Source: Kocuria salsicia (lineage in GTDB: Bacteria > Actinomycetota > Actinomycetes > Actinomycetales > Micrococcaceae). Taken from it: a DNA stretch of 64,000 bases. Below the pieces are notes generated by a model. It saw only the letters and a list, made by a program, of their open reading frames with translations. It had not been told where the DNA came from and did not search any database. Where the stretch lies: contig NZ_VELE01000002.1 of NCBI RefSeq assembly GCF_007681555.1, positions 124,001-188,000 of the forward strand. Reading direction: 5' to 3'. Numbering within the stretch: the first letter of the stretch is position 1; every line of letters begins with the position of its first letter. Shown in pieces: positions 9,289-21,017 of the stretch. Made by a program: the position numbers and the translations under genes.

Positions 9289-11733
9289 ATGACTTCCGAG
9301 CAGCAGACCTTCCCCGTGGCCCCCCGCAGTCCCGTAAAGCGCACGTTCCACGGCCACACGTTCTGCGACCCCTACGAGTGGCTGCGGGAGAAGGACTCCC
9401 CCGAGGTCCGGGCACACCTGGACGGTGAGAACGCCTACGCGGAGGCGGTCACTGCAGACCTCGCCCCGCTGCGGGAGCGCATCTACACGGAGATCAAGGA
9501 CCGCACCCAGGAGACGGACCTCTCGGTCCCCAGCCGCCACGGGGACTGGTGGTACTTCGCGCGCACCGTGGAGGGCGGCGCCCACCAGGTGTTCTGCCGG
9601 GTACCCGCGGCGGACCCTGCGGACTGGACCCCGCCCGCCGTGGAGCCCGGGACGCCCCTGGACGGTGAGCAGACCCTCCTGGACGCGAACGCCGCGGCGC
9701 AGGAGCACGACTTCTACGCGCTCGGCGCGTTCAGCGTGGCCGAGGACGGCTCCCGGCTCGCGTGGTCCGAGGACACCGCCGGGGACGAGCGGTTCACCGT
9801 CCACGTCAAGGACCTCACCACCGGGGCGCTGCTCGCGGACCGGATCCCCCAGACCTCCTACGGTGCGTTCCTCACCCCGGACGCCTCGCAGGTGGTCTAC
9901 ACCGTGGTGGATGAGTCCTGGCGCCCGTACCGCGTGTACCGCCACGTGATCGGCACGGACGTCTCCGCAGACCAGCTGCTGTTCCAGGAGGACGATCCCG
10001 GCCTGTGGCTCGGTGCGGAGCTCTCCGCGGACAAGCAGTGGCTCATGCTCTCCTCCTCGTGCTCGGAGTACAGCGAGTACAGCGTCCTGCGCCTGAGCGA
10101 GCTTTCCGCCGCCGACGCTGCCGCGCGCGGTTCACACACCCCGGAGCACGACGCCGCCGCGCCGGGTTCCCGTGGCCCGTCCTCCGGAGCGGCGCCCTCC
10201 CCCGCGCACCAGGACGCGCCCGACGAGCGCATGGGGGCGGACCCCGGTCGTAGTGACGGCACGGAGGAGGCACACCCCGAGGCCCCTGTGGACCTGCCGT
10301 GGCGGGTTGTGCTCTCCCGCGAGGAGCGGGTGCTCTACGAGGTGGAGCCGCTCACCGTGGCCGGCACCGATGTGCTGCTGCTCTCCCACGACGCGCACGC
10401 CCCGAACGGGCGCGTCAGCCTCATGCCGATGGAGCACGCTGGGCGGGGCCTCACGGAGGTGGAGCTGGTGGACGTGGTCCCCGCCTCGGACACCGTGCGC
10501 GTGGAGTCCGCAATCCCCACGGCCACCCACCTGGTGGTGGCCCTGCGTGAGGACACCACGCCCCGGGTGCGCCTGATCCCCCGCACGGCCCTGGAACCAC
10601 TGGTAACCGGGATGGCGCACGACGGAACGGACGCACGGGCGGGCGGTGCGGCGCCGTCGTCTGCGGGCACCGGCACGGCGGCGAACGCCGGGCTGCTGAC
10701 CGGGACACAGGCCGCGTTCGACGAGGACCTCAGCAGCACCGGCGTGCTCTCCGCCGAGTACGAGAACTCGGTGGTGCGCGTGTCCTACACATCCTTCGTG
10801 ACGCCGCCGCGCGTGTACGACATCCCCACGGGCGAGCCCGGGGCCGGTGCGCTGGACGCGTTCGGCGTGGGTGAGCCCGCGCTGCGGCGCGAGGCCACTG
10901 TGCTGGGCGGGTACCGCAGCGAGGACTACACCGTGGAGCGGGACTGGGCGGTCGCGGAGGACGGCACGCGGATTCCCGTGAGCATGATCCGCCGCGCAGA
11001 CCTGGACCCCGCGGTGCCCGCGCCCGTGCTGCAGTACGCGTACGGCTCCTACGAGATCAGCACGGACCCGGCGTTCTCCATCTCGCGGCTGTCCCTGCTG
11101 GACCGCGGTGTGATCTGGGCCGTGGCCCACGTGCGCGGCGGCGGTGAGCTGGGACGCGCGTGGTACGAGGACGGCAAGAAGAACACCAAAACCAACACCT
11201 TCACCGATTTCGTGGCCGTGACCCGGCACCTGGCCGCACGCCAGGACGTGGATGCGCGGCGGATCGCGCTGATGGGCGGTTCGGCGGGCGGTCTGCTCGC
11301 GGGCGCGGTGCTGAACCTCGCCCCCGAGCTGTACTGCGGCGGGCTGGCCGCGGTGCCGTTCGTGGACGCGCTGACCTCCATGCTCATGCCCGAGCTGCCA
11401 CTGACCGCCCTCGAGTGGGAGGAGTGGGGCAACCCCGTGGAGTCCGCAGAGGTCTACGAGTACATGCGTTCCTACTCCCCCTACGAAAATGTGCGCGATG
11501 CCAACTACCCGCCGATCCTCGCGGTGACGAGCCTCAACGACACCCGCGTGCTGTACGTTGAGCCCGCGAAGTGGGTTGCGGAGCTGCGCACCAAGGTTGC
11601 GCACCCGGAGACCGTGCTGCTGCGCTGCGAGATGGCCGGCGGTCACGGTGGTGCCTCCGGCAGGTACGCCCAGTGGAGGGACACCGCGTGGGAGTACGCG
11701 TGGCTCATGCGCTGCCTGGGCGTCGCGGACTGA
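9289..11733 (+). CDS. ptrB: Oligopeptidase B (prolyl oligopeptidase family, S9)
   Basis: Cytoplasmic serine peptidase predicted to cut oligopeptides after basic residues. The 814-residue protein has an N-terminal beta-propeller (VKRTFHGHTFCDPYEWLREKD opening) and a C-terminal hydrolase domain with catalytic Ser665 in GGSAGG, Asp751 in SLNDTRVLY, and His786 in GGHGG. Two low-complexity insertions rich in Ala, Gly, Ser and Pro interrupt the propeller, near residues 278-330 and 445-475; they explain the extra length over the usual 690-720 residues. TAGACT ends 7 nt before the ATG, with no ribosome-binding site, pointing to leaderless translation. Confidence 0.92.
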   Translation: MTSEQQTFPVAPRSPVKRTFHGHTFCDPYEWLREKDSPEVRAHLDGENAYAEAVTADLAPLRERIYTEIKDRTQETDLSVPSRHGDWWYFARTVEGGAHQVFCRVPAADPADWTPPAVEPGTPLDGEQTLLDANAAAQEHDFYALGAFSVAEDGSRLAWSEDTAGDERFTVHVKDLTTGALLADRIPQTSYGAFLTPDASQVVYTVVDESWRPYRVYRHVIGTDVSADQLLFQEDDPGLWLGAELSADKQWLMLSSSCSEYSEYSVLRLSELSAADAAARGSHTPEHDAAAPGSRGPSSGAAPSPAHQDAPDERMGADPGRSDGTEEAHPEAPVDLPWRVVLSREERVLYEVEPLTVAGTDVLLLSHDAHAPNGRVSLMPMEHAGRGLTEVELVDVVPASDTVRVESAIPTATHLVVALREDTTPRVRLIPRTALEPLVTGMAHDGTDARAGGAAPSSAGTGTAANAGLLTGTQAAFDEDLSSTGVLSAEYENSVVRVSYTSFVTPPRVYDIPTGEPGAGALDAFGVGEPALRREATVLGGYRSEDYTVERDWAVAEDGTRIPVSMIRRADLDPAVPAPVLQYAYGSYEISTDPAFSISRLSLLDRGVIWAVAHVRGGGELGRAWYEDGKKNTKTNTFTDFVAVTRHLAARQDVDARRIALMGGSAGGLLAGAVLNLAPELYCGGLAAVPFVDALTSMLMPELPLTALEWEEWGNPVESAEVYEYMRSYSPYENVRDANYPPILAVTSLNDTRVLYVEPAKWVAELRTKVAHPETVLLRCEMAGGHGGASGRYAQWRDTAWEYAWLMRCLGVAD

Positions 11734-11916
11734 GCACCCCGGGGCCGGGCGGCGTCGCCGCAGGTCGGGCCGGGAGTGACAGGCGCCGTGGCCTGGACCG
11801 AACTCGTCCGTCCTGGTGGGCTGGACCGGGCGCACCCGGCGCGTCCCCGACAGGGCCACGTCCCGACCGACGTCGACGGTGAAGCGGGCGCCCCCGCCGC
11901 GGCGGCGCCGTCGTGT

Positions 11917-12583
11917 CTACTGGTAGTTCTCGAACTCGAGCAGCAGGTCCGGGTCCTGCCTCGCGCACTCCAGGTGCTTGAGCTGCCGCGGGTGCAGGAC
12001 CCCGCCGAGGAGCCGGGTCCAGGAGACCGGGCAGCCCACAAGTTCGAGGTCTTCCGGCAAGCGAGTCACGCCCCCTGCTGCTGCCTCGGCACAACCCGTC
12101 AACCACGCCTCCGGGTTCCGTTCCGCGCGGACAAATGCGTCCTGTCAACCCGCCGCCGACGCCTTAAGGTCGCAGTGGCCGCCCCCGTGGTGGTGCGTCA
12201 GGGACGCGCGCAGGTAGTTGGAACGGCAGACCAGGGAGAGGTTCTCGTAGGCCCGGTGGAGCGGGTGCTGGGGCAGCACCCAGTCGCTCAGGTTCTCCGG
12301 GGTCACCAGCTCCACCGGGAGCCCGATCCATTCCCGCAGAACCACCAGTTTCTCCCGTCGACGCGGTGTCAACGGGCTATCCCCGAGCCACGGCACGAAC
12401 ACACTGCGAGGCAGCTTGCTCTCCCCCGTGGCCCCGGTCGGGTGCGTCCGGCGGCAGGAACGAGCGGTGGTACCGCGACGGGTCGAACGTGTGCGGGCTC
12501 ATCGCGGCGTGGCGCGGTCCCACCCGCCTCACCGTGGCGAACACGATGGTGCTCCACAGCCGCAGGGCACGCTTGCCCGTCAC
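11917..12583 (-). pseudogene. Decayed capsular polysaccharide synthesis-type glycosyltransferase gene
   Basis: Three pieces lie in order on the minus strand in different frames. At 12583-12420 a stretch reads GKRALRLWSTIVFATVRR then FDPSRYHRSFLP. From about 12420 a second frame gives SKLPRSVFVPWLGDSPLTP, ENLSDWVLPQHPLHRAYE, then SLVCRSNYLRASLTHHHGGG and CDLK, resembling the sugar-binding (DxD-type) core of capsular synthesis family enzymes. After a stop, a third frame (12141-11917) gives a C-terminal-like GCPVSWTRLLGGVLHP and a final FENYQ. The region expected between the second and third pieces is missing, so the gene has at least one frameshift and an internal deletion. Family assignment is from memory of conserved motifs. 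Confidence 0.6.
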
Positions 12584-12633
12584 GAACGCGGCGTGCTTGA
12601 GCTTGCGGGCAGGCAGCAGGAGATCGGGGCGGT

Positions 12634-13830
12634 CTACAACGCCGCTCCCCCGGTAGCGGGGTTCCCGTCAGTGCCGGTGGGGCACCGCAGGACGACGTCC
12701 GCGTCCCTGGCCGCCGGGCGAAGCGCCTCGACCGTGTCCGCGCTCAGCCACCAACCCACCCGCCCCTGAACGACGAGTTCCGCGGTGGCCCGTGTGAGCG
12801 CAGAGCTGGTCTGGAAGCCGTAGCCGCCCTGGCCGGCCAGCCAGAAGAACCCGGGAGCGGCGGTATCCCAGCCGCACACCGGCACGTCGCTCGGGCGGGA
12901 GGTGCGCAAACCGGTCCACTCCTTGACCGTGCCGGTGATCCGCAGGGCAGTCTCCCGTTCAAGGGTCTCGATCAGAGCGGCAACAGCGCCGTCGTGGGGA
13001 GTGGCATCGCAGGGCTCGCTCGGTTCCGCCTCACCCCAGGAGATCATGGCCCCCACCGGGTCGGGGCGGTAGTACCAGTCCTGGGCGGCGTCGTCGACCA
13101 TCGGGTGCTCGGGCACGAACGGCTCGGCGAGGCTCACCAGCGCGGCCGTGCGGCGGTAGGGCTGGAGCCCCTGCGGGGTGGCGCCCGCCAGCGCGCCGAC
13201 GTGCTCGGCCCACGAGCCCGCGGCATTGACGACCGTACGGGCCCGCACCGCCGTCTCCGACCTCGCTGCCGTCTTGCCGGAACCGACGACGTCGACCACC
13301 CAGGTCTCTCCTTCTTGCGGAGAAAGTCCCACCACGCGCGCGTCCGTGCGAATCTCCACCCCGGCGGCCTCGGCCCGAGCACGGTGCCACGCCACGAGGG
13401 CCGAGGCATCCGTCCGAACGGCGGAGTCGTCCACGGCCGCCGAGGGGTACCGCTCCGGGTTCGCCGCAAGCTCGGGGCAGAGCAGAACGAGGTCTTCCCG
13501 GCTGAGTGACCGCATCCCCGGGGCCGCCATGGCTGCGACGTCCTCCGGGCGACCGGCGACCACAAACGCACTAGGCCAGGCGAGCGGCGCCGCCAGTTCC
13601 TCACCCGCCCGCAGGATCTGGTCGATGCTCCAGCGCGTCAGCTCAAGCACCGGTCCCGGGCCGTAGCCGGGGATCAGTTGCTGCGCCGACCGGGAGGAGC
13701 TGTGCAGTGCGACGTCCTCCTCGGCCTCCAGGACCAGGATGCCGTGTCCTGCCCCCCGCAACCGGGCGAGTTCGGACGCCGCGGACAGTCCGGCGATCCC
13801 GCCACCGATGATCACAATCTCCTGGCACAT
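12634..13830 (-). CDS. FAD-dependent oxidoreductase (DAO/DadA-like family)
   Basis: A 398-residue flavoprotein. The N-terminal FAD-binding motif is EIVIIGGGIAGLSAASELARL, followed by SSSRSAQQL, and a second nucleotide-contact region near TVVNAAGSWAEHVG. The C-terminus ends the fold with GFFWLAGQGGYGFQTS, typical of D-amino-acid dehydrogenases, glycine oxidases and sarcosine oxidases. The substrate is not clear: WTGLRTSRPSDVPVCG suggests an amine- or amino-acid-oxidising member. I chose the ATG at MCQEIV because it places the dinucleotide motif at residue 5. It is downstream of rpf but separated from it by a hairpin. Confidence 0.85.
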   Translation of the reverse strand: MCQEIVIIGGGIAGLSAASELARLRGAGHGILVLEAEEDVALHSSSRSAQQLIPGYGPGPVLELTRWSIDQILRAGEELAAPLAWPSAFVVAGRPEDVAAMAAPGMRSLSREDLVLLCPELAANPERYPSAAVDDSAVRTDASALVAWHRARAEAAGVEIRTDARVVGLSPQEGETWVVDVVGSGKTAARSETAVRARTVVNAAGSWAEHVGALAGATPQGLQPYRRTAALVSLAEPFVPEHPMVDDAAQDWYYRPDPVGAMISWGEAEPSEPCDATPHDGAVAALIETLERETALRITGTVKEWTGLRTSRPSDVPVCGWDTAAPGFFWLAGQGGYGFQTSSALTRATAELVVQGRVGWWLSADTVEALRPAARDADVVLRCPTGTDGNPATGGAAL

Positions 13831-13873
13831 GGACCCATTCTCGCACCCCTGCCTGCAACTGAACGGCAACGCA

Positions 13874-13912
13874 GAAACCCCGTCCCCGCCACGAGGGCGG
13901 GAACGGGGTTCC
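13874..13912 (-). terminator. Terminator of rpf
   Basis: A 17-bp stem with few mismatches (GAAACCCCGTCCCCGCC against GGCGGGAACGGGGTTCC) and a 5-nt loop. It sits about 66 nt after the rpf stop codon. A second short palindrome, CTCGTCCC-GGG-GGACGAG, lies between it and rpf. Confidence 0.7.
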
Positions 13913-13978
13913 GAGTGGGCATTCTGCTGATCAGTTCAGCGTCACGACCGGCTCGTCCCGGGGGACGAGTGCCTGAAA

Positions 13979-14698
13979 TCAGGCGGGGATGTTGAGAACC
14001 TGGCCCGGGAAGATCAGGTTGGCATCGGCCACGGAGCCGGAGTTGGCCGCGTACAGGGCCTCCCAGCCGCCGTTGACGCCCAGCTTGTTGGCGATCGTGC
14101 CCAGCGTGTCGCCGGCCTGCACGGTGTAGGTGCCGGCGGCCGGAGCAGCCTGCTGCACGGGGGCAGCGGGGGCGGAGTACTCCACAGCCGGTGCCTGGGC
14201 CACGGGAGCGGACTCCTGAGCGGGCGCGGTCTCCTGCACGGGTGCGGTCTCCTTCACCGGCGCGGCCTGCTGCGCGGCGGGGGCAGCCTGCTCGACCGGG
14301 GCGGCCTCCTGCACGGAGGAGGACTGCGTGGACACCGACGCGGCGGCGGCGGGGGCCGAGTAGGAACCCGAGGAGATCATGGAGGAGCACTCCCACTGGC
14401 TGGCACCGGAGCGGGCCATGAGCTCGGCGGCAGCAGCGTCCTGGACGGCGGCAGGCGCATCCGCGGCGTGGGCGTAGCCCGCGGACTGGGACATGCCGGC
14501 CCAGGTGCTGTCGAGGAACTGGTAGGCGCCGGAGGCACCGGAGGAGGCGTTGACGGCCTGGTAGTTTCCGCCGGACTCGCACTGCTTGATTGCGTCGAGG
14601 CTCGGAGCGGCGTTGGCGGGAACGGCGAAGGCACCGACGGCCACACCACCCATCACGACAGCAGCGGCACCACGGCGAATAGCGGTTGAAGTCTTCAT
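13979..14698 (-). CDS. rpf: Resuscitation-promoting factor with LysM domain
   Basis: Secreted muralytic enzyme that cleaves peptidoglycan glycan strands and helps dormant actinobacterial cells resume growth. The 239-residue precursor has a signal peptide (RRGAAAVVMGGVAVGAFAVP, cleavage near ANA|APS). It is followed by the lysozyme-like Rpf domain (residues about 33-110) with the catalytic-type Glu in IKQCESGGNY and paired cysteines. Next comes an Ala/Pro/Gln/Glu-rich linker (about 115-190) of near-repeats such as QEAAPVEQAAPAAQQ. A C-terminal LysM cell-wall anchor (YTVQAGDTLGTIANKLGV) closes the protein. The architecture matches Micrococcus luteus Rpf. Two adjacent ATGs exist; I use the second, which is better spaced from ACGGAG. 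Confidence 0.95.
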   Translation of the reverse strand: MKTSTAIRRGAAAVVMGGVAVGAFAVPANAAPSLDAIKQCESGGNYQAVNASSGASGAYQFLDSTWAGMSQSAGYAHAADAPAAVQDAAAAELMARSGASQWECSSMISSGSYSAPAAAASVSTQSSSVQEAAPVEQAAPAAQQAAPVKETAPVQETAPAQESAPVAQAPAVEYSAPAAPVQQAAPAAGTYTVQAGDTLGTIANKLGVNGGWEALYAANSGSVADANLIFPGQVLNIPA

Positions 14699-14910
14699 CA
14701 TGCTCCGTAAGGCCACCTACGCTCGCTCCCGTCCCCGGGGGTCTTCGCGCCGTCGTCTACCCTTGACAGTTGGTGTTAGGGGTAGAAACTACGGAATGCT
14801 GCCATACAGACGACGTACGGTGTTGCAGCAGCATCCAGCACAGTCCAGACCACGGATCAGTGGTCCGGTAGCGAACTTCCGCTCACGAAAGTCCGCTGAG
14901 GAAGTTGTTG

Positions 14911-14929
14911 ATAACGATAGCGTAACATT
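14911..14929 (+). promoter_or_regulatory. MtrA-like direct repeat (site 1)
   Basis: ATAACGAT-AGC-GTAACATT: two 8-bp half sites starting 11 bp apart, each with a TAAC core. The MtrA regulator of Corynebacterium is known to bind two 8-bp direct repeats separated by 3 bp and to control rpf and peptidoglycan hydrolase genes. Lies about 213 bp before rpf. Confidence 0.5.
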
Positions 14930-14947
14930 CCGCGTTCAGCCAAGTGC

Positions 14948-14966
14948 AGCGTTACGTTTTCGTTAT
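14948..14966 (-). promoter_or_regulatory. MtrA-like direct repeat (site 2)
   Basis: On the minus strand: ATAACGAA-AAC-GTAACGCT, the same 8+3+8 layout as site 1 but in the opposite orientation, 18 bp away. The paired arrangement upstream of rpf makes a regulatory role more likely than chance. Confidence 0.5.
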
Positions 14967-15130
14967 ACCAATTCTGGGGACAACCCCAGTCTTGGGCGCA
15001 TATCACGGCCCGCAGGGCCCTTCAACTCGTGACACGCTAGGGCACCCCCGTCGCAGAGGTCAACCTCGCACATCGGCCACGCCACGGTAACGGACTGATA
15101 GCCAGTGCATAACGGTCTGATATCTCCCGC

Positions 15131-15988
15131 TCAGTTGGCCGCCCACGCCGCGATGACGCTGGCCACACGGGCCTTTTCGTAGACGTTCACAATCGCACTA
15201 GGATCCGTGTGCTCTTCCTCACACAGCGCCGGCGGCGGGGGCAGATCGGGGCGTTCCACCACCGCTCCGGCCTCGTGGGCGATCAGCGCACCGGCCGCCC
15301 AGTCGTGCTCGTGCAGCCCCCGTTCCGAGTACCCGTCCAGGGTCCCCTCCGCCACCATGCAGAGGTCCAGTGATGCGGCTCCCAGTCTGCGCATGTCCGA
15401 GAAGTTCTCCATGGTCTCGAGGAAAGCGCCGAACTGCTCGCGGCGCACCGCGGGGTCGTACGAGAACCCCGTCCCGTAGAGCGCTCCCCGTCGCAAAGGC
15501 ACCGGGCCCGTCAACCGGGTGTCCCTGCCGTTGCGGCGCACCCAGGCGCCAAGCCCCGCCACGGCGTAGTAGATCCGCCCCAGGGCGGGAGCGTTCACAA
15601 CCCCCACGAGCCAGTTGCCGTGCTCGTCGCACGCAGCCACCGAGGTGGAATAGTAGACGATGTCCCGGATGAAGTTGGTGGTGCCGTCCAGGGGATCCAC
15701 GGACCAGCGCACGCCGGAACGCTGGCCCGGCACATAGGTCCCGGACTCCTCCCCGGTGATCGCGTCGTACGGCCTGGCCCCGCGCAGCACCTCGCTGACG
15801 GCGTCCTCAGCGGCGACGTCGAAGGCCGTCACCCAGTCCCCCTCCGAGGACTTGTTCACGGCATGCAGCTGCGCAGTGTCCCTGCCGCGAAGCACCTGTG
15901 CCCCTGCCTCGGCCGCCTCCAGCGCAACCGCCAAAAGGTCCTCCAGCTCGTCCGTCCCGGGGCCCAGCCCCTCCAGTGCGTCAGCCAT
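15131..15988 (-). CDS. Inositol monophosphatase-family protein (SuhB/HisN-like)
   Basis: A 285-residue Mg-dependent phosphatase. Metal-site motifs are visible in order: EESG (residue about 79), DPLDGTTNFI (about 97-106) and HEHDWAAGALIAHEAGA near 240, all intact. Substrates in the family include inositol phosphates, histidinol phosphate and sulfated nucleotides; sequence alone does not decide here. GAGGAG lies 10 nt before the chosen ATG, inside the end of ligA. An in-frame ATG six codons earlier (MRSRPD) overlaps ligA and lacks spacing to this site. Probably co-transcribed with ligA. Confidence 0.88.
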   Translation of the reverse strand: MADALEGLGPGTDELEDLLAVALEAAEAGAQVLRGRDTAQLHAVNKSSEGDWVTAFDVAAEDAVSEVLRGARPYDAITGEESGTYVPGQRSGVRWSVDPLDGTTNFIRDIVYYSTSVAACDEHGNWLVGVVNAPALGRIYYAVAGLGAWVRRNGRDTRLTGPVPLRRGALYGTGFSYDPAVRREQFGAFLETMENFSDMRRLGAASLDLCMVAEGTLDGYSERGLHEHDWAAGALIAHEAGAVVERPDLPPPPALCEEEHTDPSAIVNVYEKARVASVIAAWAAN

Positions 15989-15995
15989 GTCCGGT

Positions 15996-19581
<3,586 letters not shown>

Positions 19582-19585
19582 GCGA

Positions 19586-20968
19586 TCACGCCCCCACCAG
19601 GCTCTGGCCGCACACGCGCAGCGTCTGGCCGTTGATGCCGCCGGCGGCGTCCGAGAGCAGGAACGTGATGGCCTGTGCAACGTCCACGGGCAGCCCGCCC
19701 TGCTGCAGCGAGTTCAGGCGGCGAGAGATCTGGCGGCGGGCCGCGGGGATCTTGGCCGTCATGTCCGACTCGATGAACCCGGGCGCCACCGCGTTGATGG
19801 TGCCGCCCTTGGCCGCGATCAGCGGGGCCGTGGCCGCGACGAGACCGATCACGCCCGCCTTGGAGGCGGCATAGTTGGTCTGGCCGCGATTGCCCGCAAC
19901 GCCGCTCGTAGACGCGAGGCACACGATTCGCGGGGCCGGTCCGAGGTCCTTCGAGGCGAGCAGCGTCTCGTTGATCCGCAGCTGCGACTCGATGTTCACC
20001 GCGAGCACGGAGTCCCACTTGGCGGCGTCCATGTTGGCGAGCATCTTGTCCCGCGTGATCCCGGCGTTGTGGACCACGAGATCCAGACGACCGTAGCGCG
20101 CGGTGACGAGGTCCAGGATCTTCTGCCCGGCCTCGGGATCGGTCACGTCCAGCTGCAGGGCGGGAACGCGCAGCTCGTTGGCGAGCGTGCTGAGCGCGTC
20201 ACCGGCCATGGGGACGTCCACAGGGATCACCGTGGCGCCGGAGGCTGCCAGCGTGCGGGTGACCTGCTCGCCGATGCCGCGGGCGGCACCGGTGACCACG
20301 GCGATCTTGCCGGCGACCGGGTGATCCCAGTCCACTCCGGCGTCGCCGCGGTCGTCGCTGACGGTCAGGAACTGGCCGTCCACGTACGCGCTGCGCCCGG
20401 AGAGGAAGAAGCGGATGGCCCCGGTCACGCTGGCCACGTCCGGGGAGACCCCGTCAGCGATCAGCACGCCGTTGGCGGTCACGCCGCCGCGCATCTCCTG
20501 GGCCACGGAGCGCAGGATGCCGACGACGCCCTGGCGGGCCGCGGAGACGGCGGGGCTCAGGGGCTCCGCGTTCGCCGCAGTGCCCGACGCCGCGCCGGTC
20601 CCGATCCCGAGCGCCGGACGGGACAGCGTGATCACGCGGCCGCCACGACGCAGCTTGCGCAGCGCGGAGGCCAGCTCCAGCGCGGGCCCACCCAGCTGGG
20701 AGGGGGTCTCCGCCTCGGTGTAGTCGATGACCACGGCCCCCACGCGGTCCACGTCCTGCGCGGTGCGCCGGACGTCGAGGTCCCACGCGAGCAGGTCCTT
20801 CGCGGCGGCGTCGGCGGCCCGGCCCTTGCCGAGCACCAGCACGGAGCCCTCGGGGAAGTCCGCACCGGCCTTGAAGCGGCGCAGGGTCACCGGGCGCGGC
20901 AGCCCGAGCTTGCCCGCGACCTGCTTCCCCAGCCCCGAGTTGACCATGTCCAGGTATGTGTCAGTCAC
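19586..20968 (-). CDS. Long-form 3-oxoacyl reductase (FabG4-like SDR)
   Basis: A 460-residue short-chain dehydrogenase with two Rossmann-like halves, about double the usual FabG length. The C-terminal half holds the working site: cofactor motif TGAARGIGEQV (about residue 222), NAG near 302, and the catalytic Ser/Tyr/Lys set in STSGVAGNRGQTNYAASKAGV. The N-terminal half has lost a clear glycine-rich motif. This layout matches the high-molecular-weight FabG4 group, which uses NADH with CoA-linked substrates (known for mycobacterial members). GTG start with GGGAGAG upstream. Acts with the MaoC and FadI neighbours. Confidence 0.9.
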   Translation of the reverse strand: MTDTYLDMVNSGLGKQVAGKLGLPRPVTLRRFKAGADFPEGSVLVLGKGRAADAAAKDLLAWDLDVRRTAQDVDRVGAVVIDYTEAETPSQLGGPALELASALRKLRRGGRVITLSRPALGIGTGAASGTAANAEPLSPAVSAARQGVVGILRSVAQEMRGGVTANGVLIADGVSPDVASVTGAIRFFLSGRSAYVDGQFLTVSDDRGDAGVDWDHPVAGKIAVVTGAARGIGEQVTRTLAASGATVIPVDVPMAGDALSTLANELRVPALQLDVTDPEAGQKILDLVTARYGRLDLVVHNAGITRDKMLANMDAAKWDSVLAVNIESQLRINETLLASKDLGPAPRIVCLASTSGVAGNRGQTNYAASKAGVIGLVAATAPLIAAKGGTINAVAPGFIESDMTAKIPAARRQISRRLNSLQQGGLPVDVAQAITFLLSDAAGGINGQTLRVCGQSLVGA

Positions 20969-21017
20969 TGTTCGTCTCTCCCAGATCTCGTGTTGTCTCG
21001 CGGTTGCCGTGCGGTGC

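Larger units (their letters stand above)
14702..15130 (-). promoter_or_regulatory. Long 5' region of rpf
   Basis: About 430 bp without a gene. It is less GC-rich than its surroundings and holds two MtrA-like direct repeats (listed separately). A candidate -35/-10 pair reads TTGGCT and TATCGT with about 18 nt between, on the minus strand. The first 60 nt before the start contain GACCCCCGGGG and GGGAGCGAGCG, which could fold into a leader hairpin. I could not match it convincingly to the c-di-AMP (ydaO) riboswitch known upstream of some actinobacterial rpf genes. Confidence 0.5.

Noticed and set aside
14702-14780. c-di-AMP (ydaO-type) riboswitch before rpf
   Set aside because: Such switches are known for some actinobacterial rpf genes, and GGGAGCGAGCG with a GACCCCCGGGG hairpin is suggestive, but the conserved core blocks could not be aligned. 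A covariance-model search would decide.
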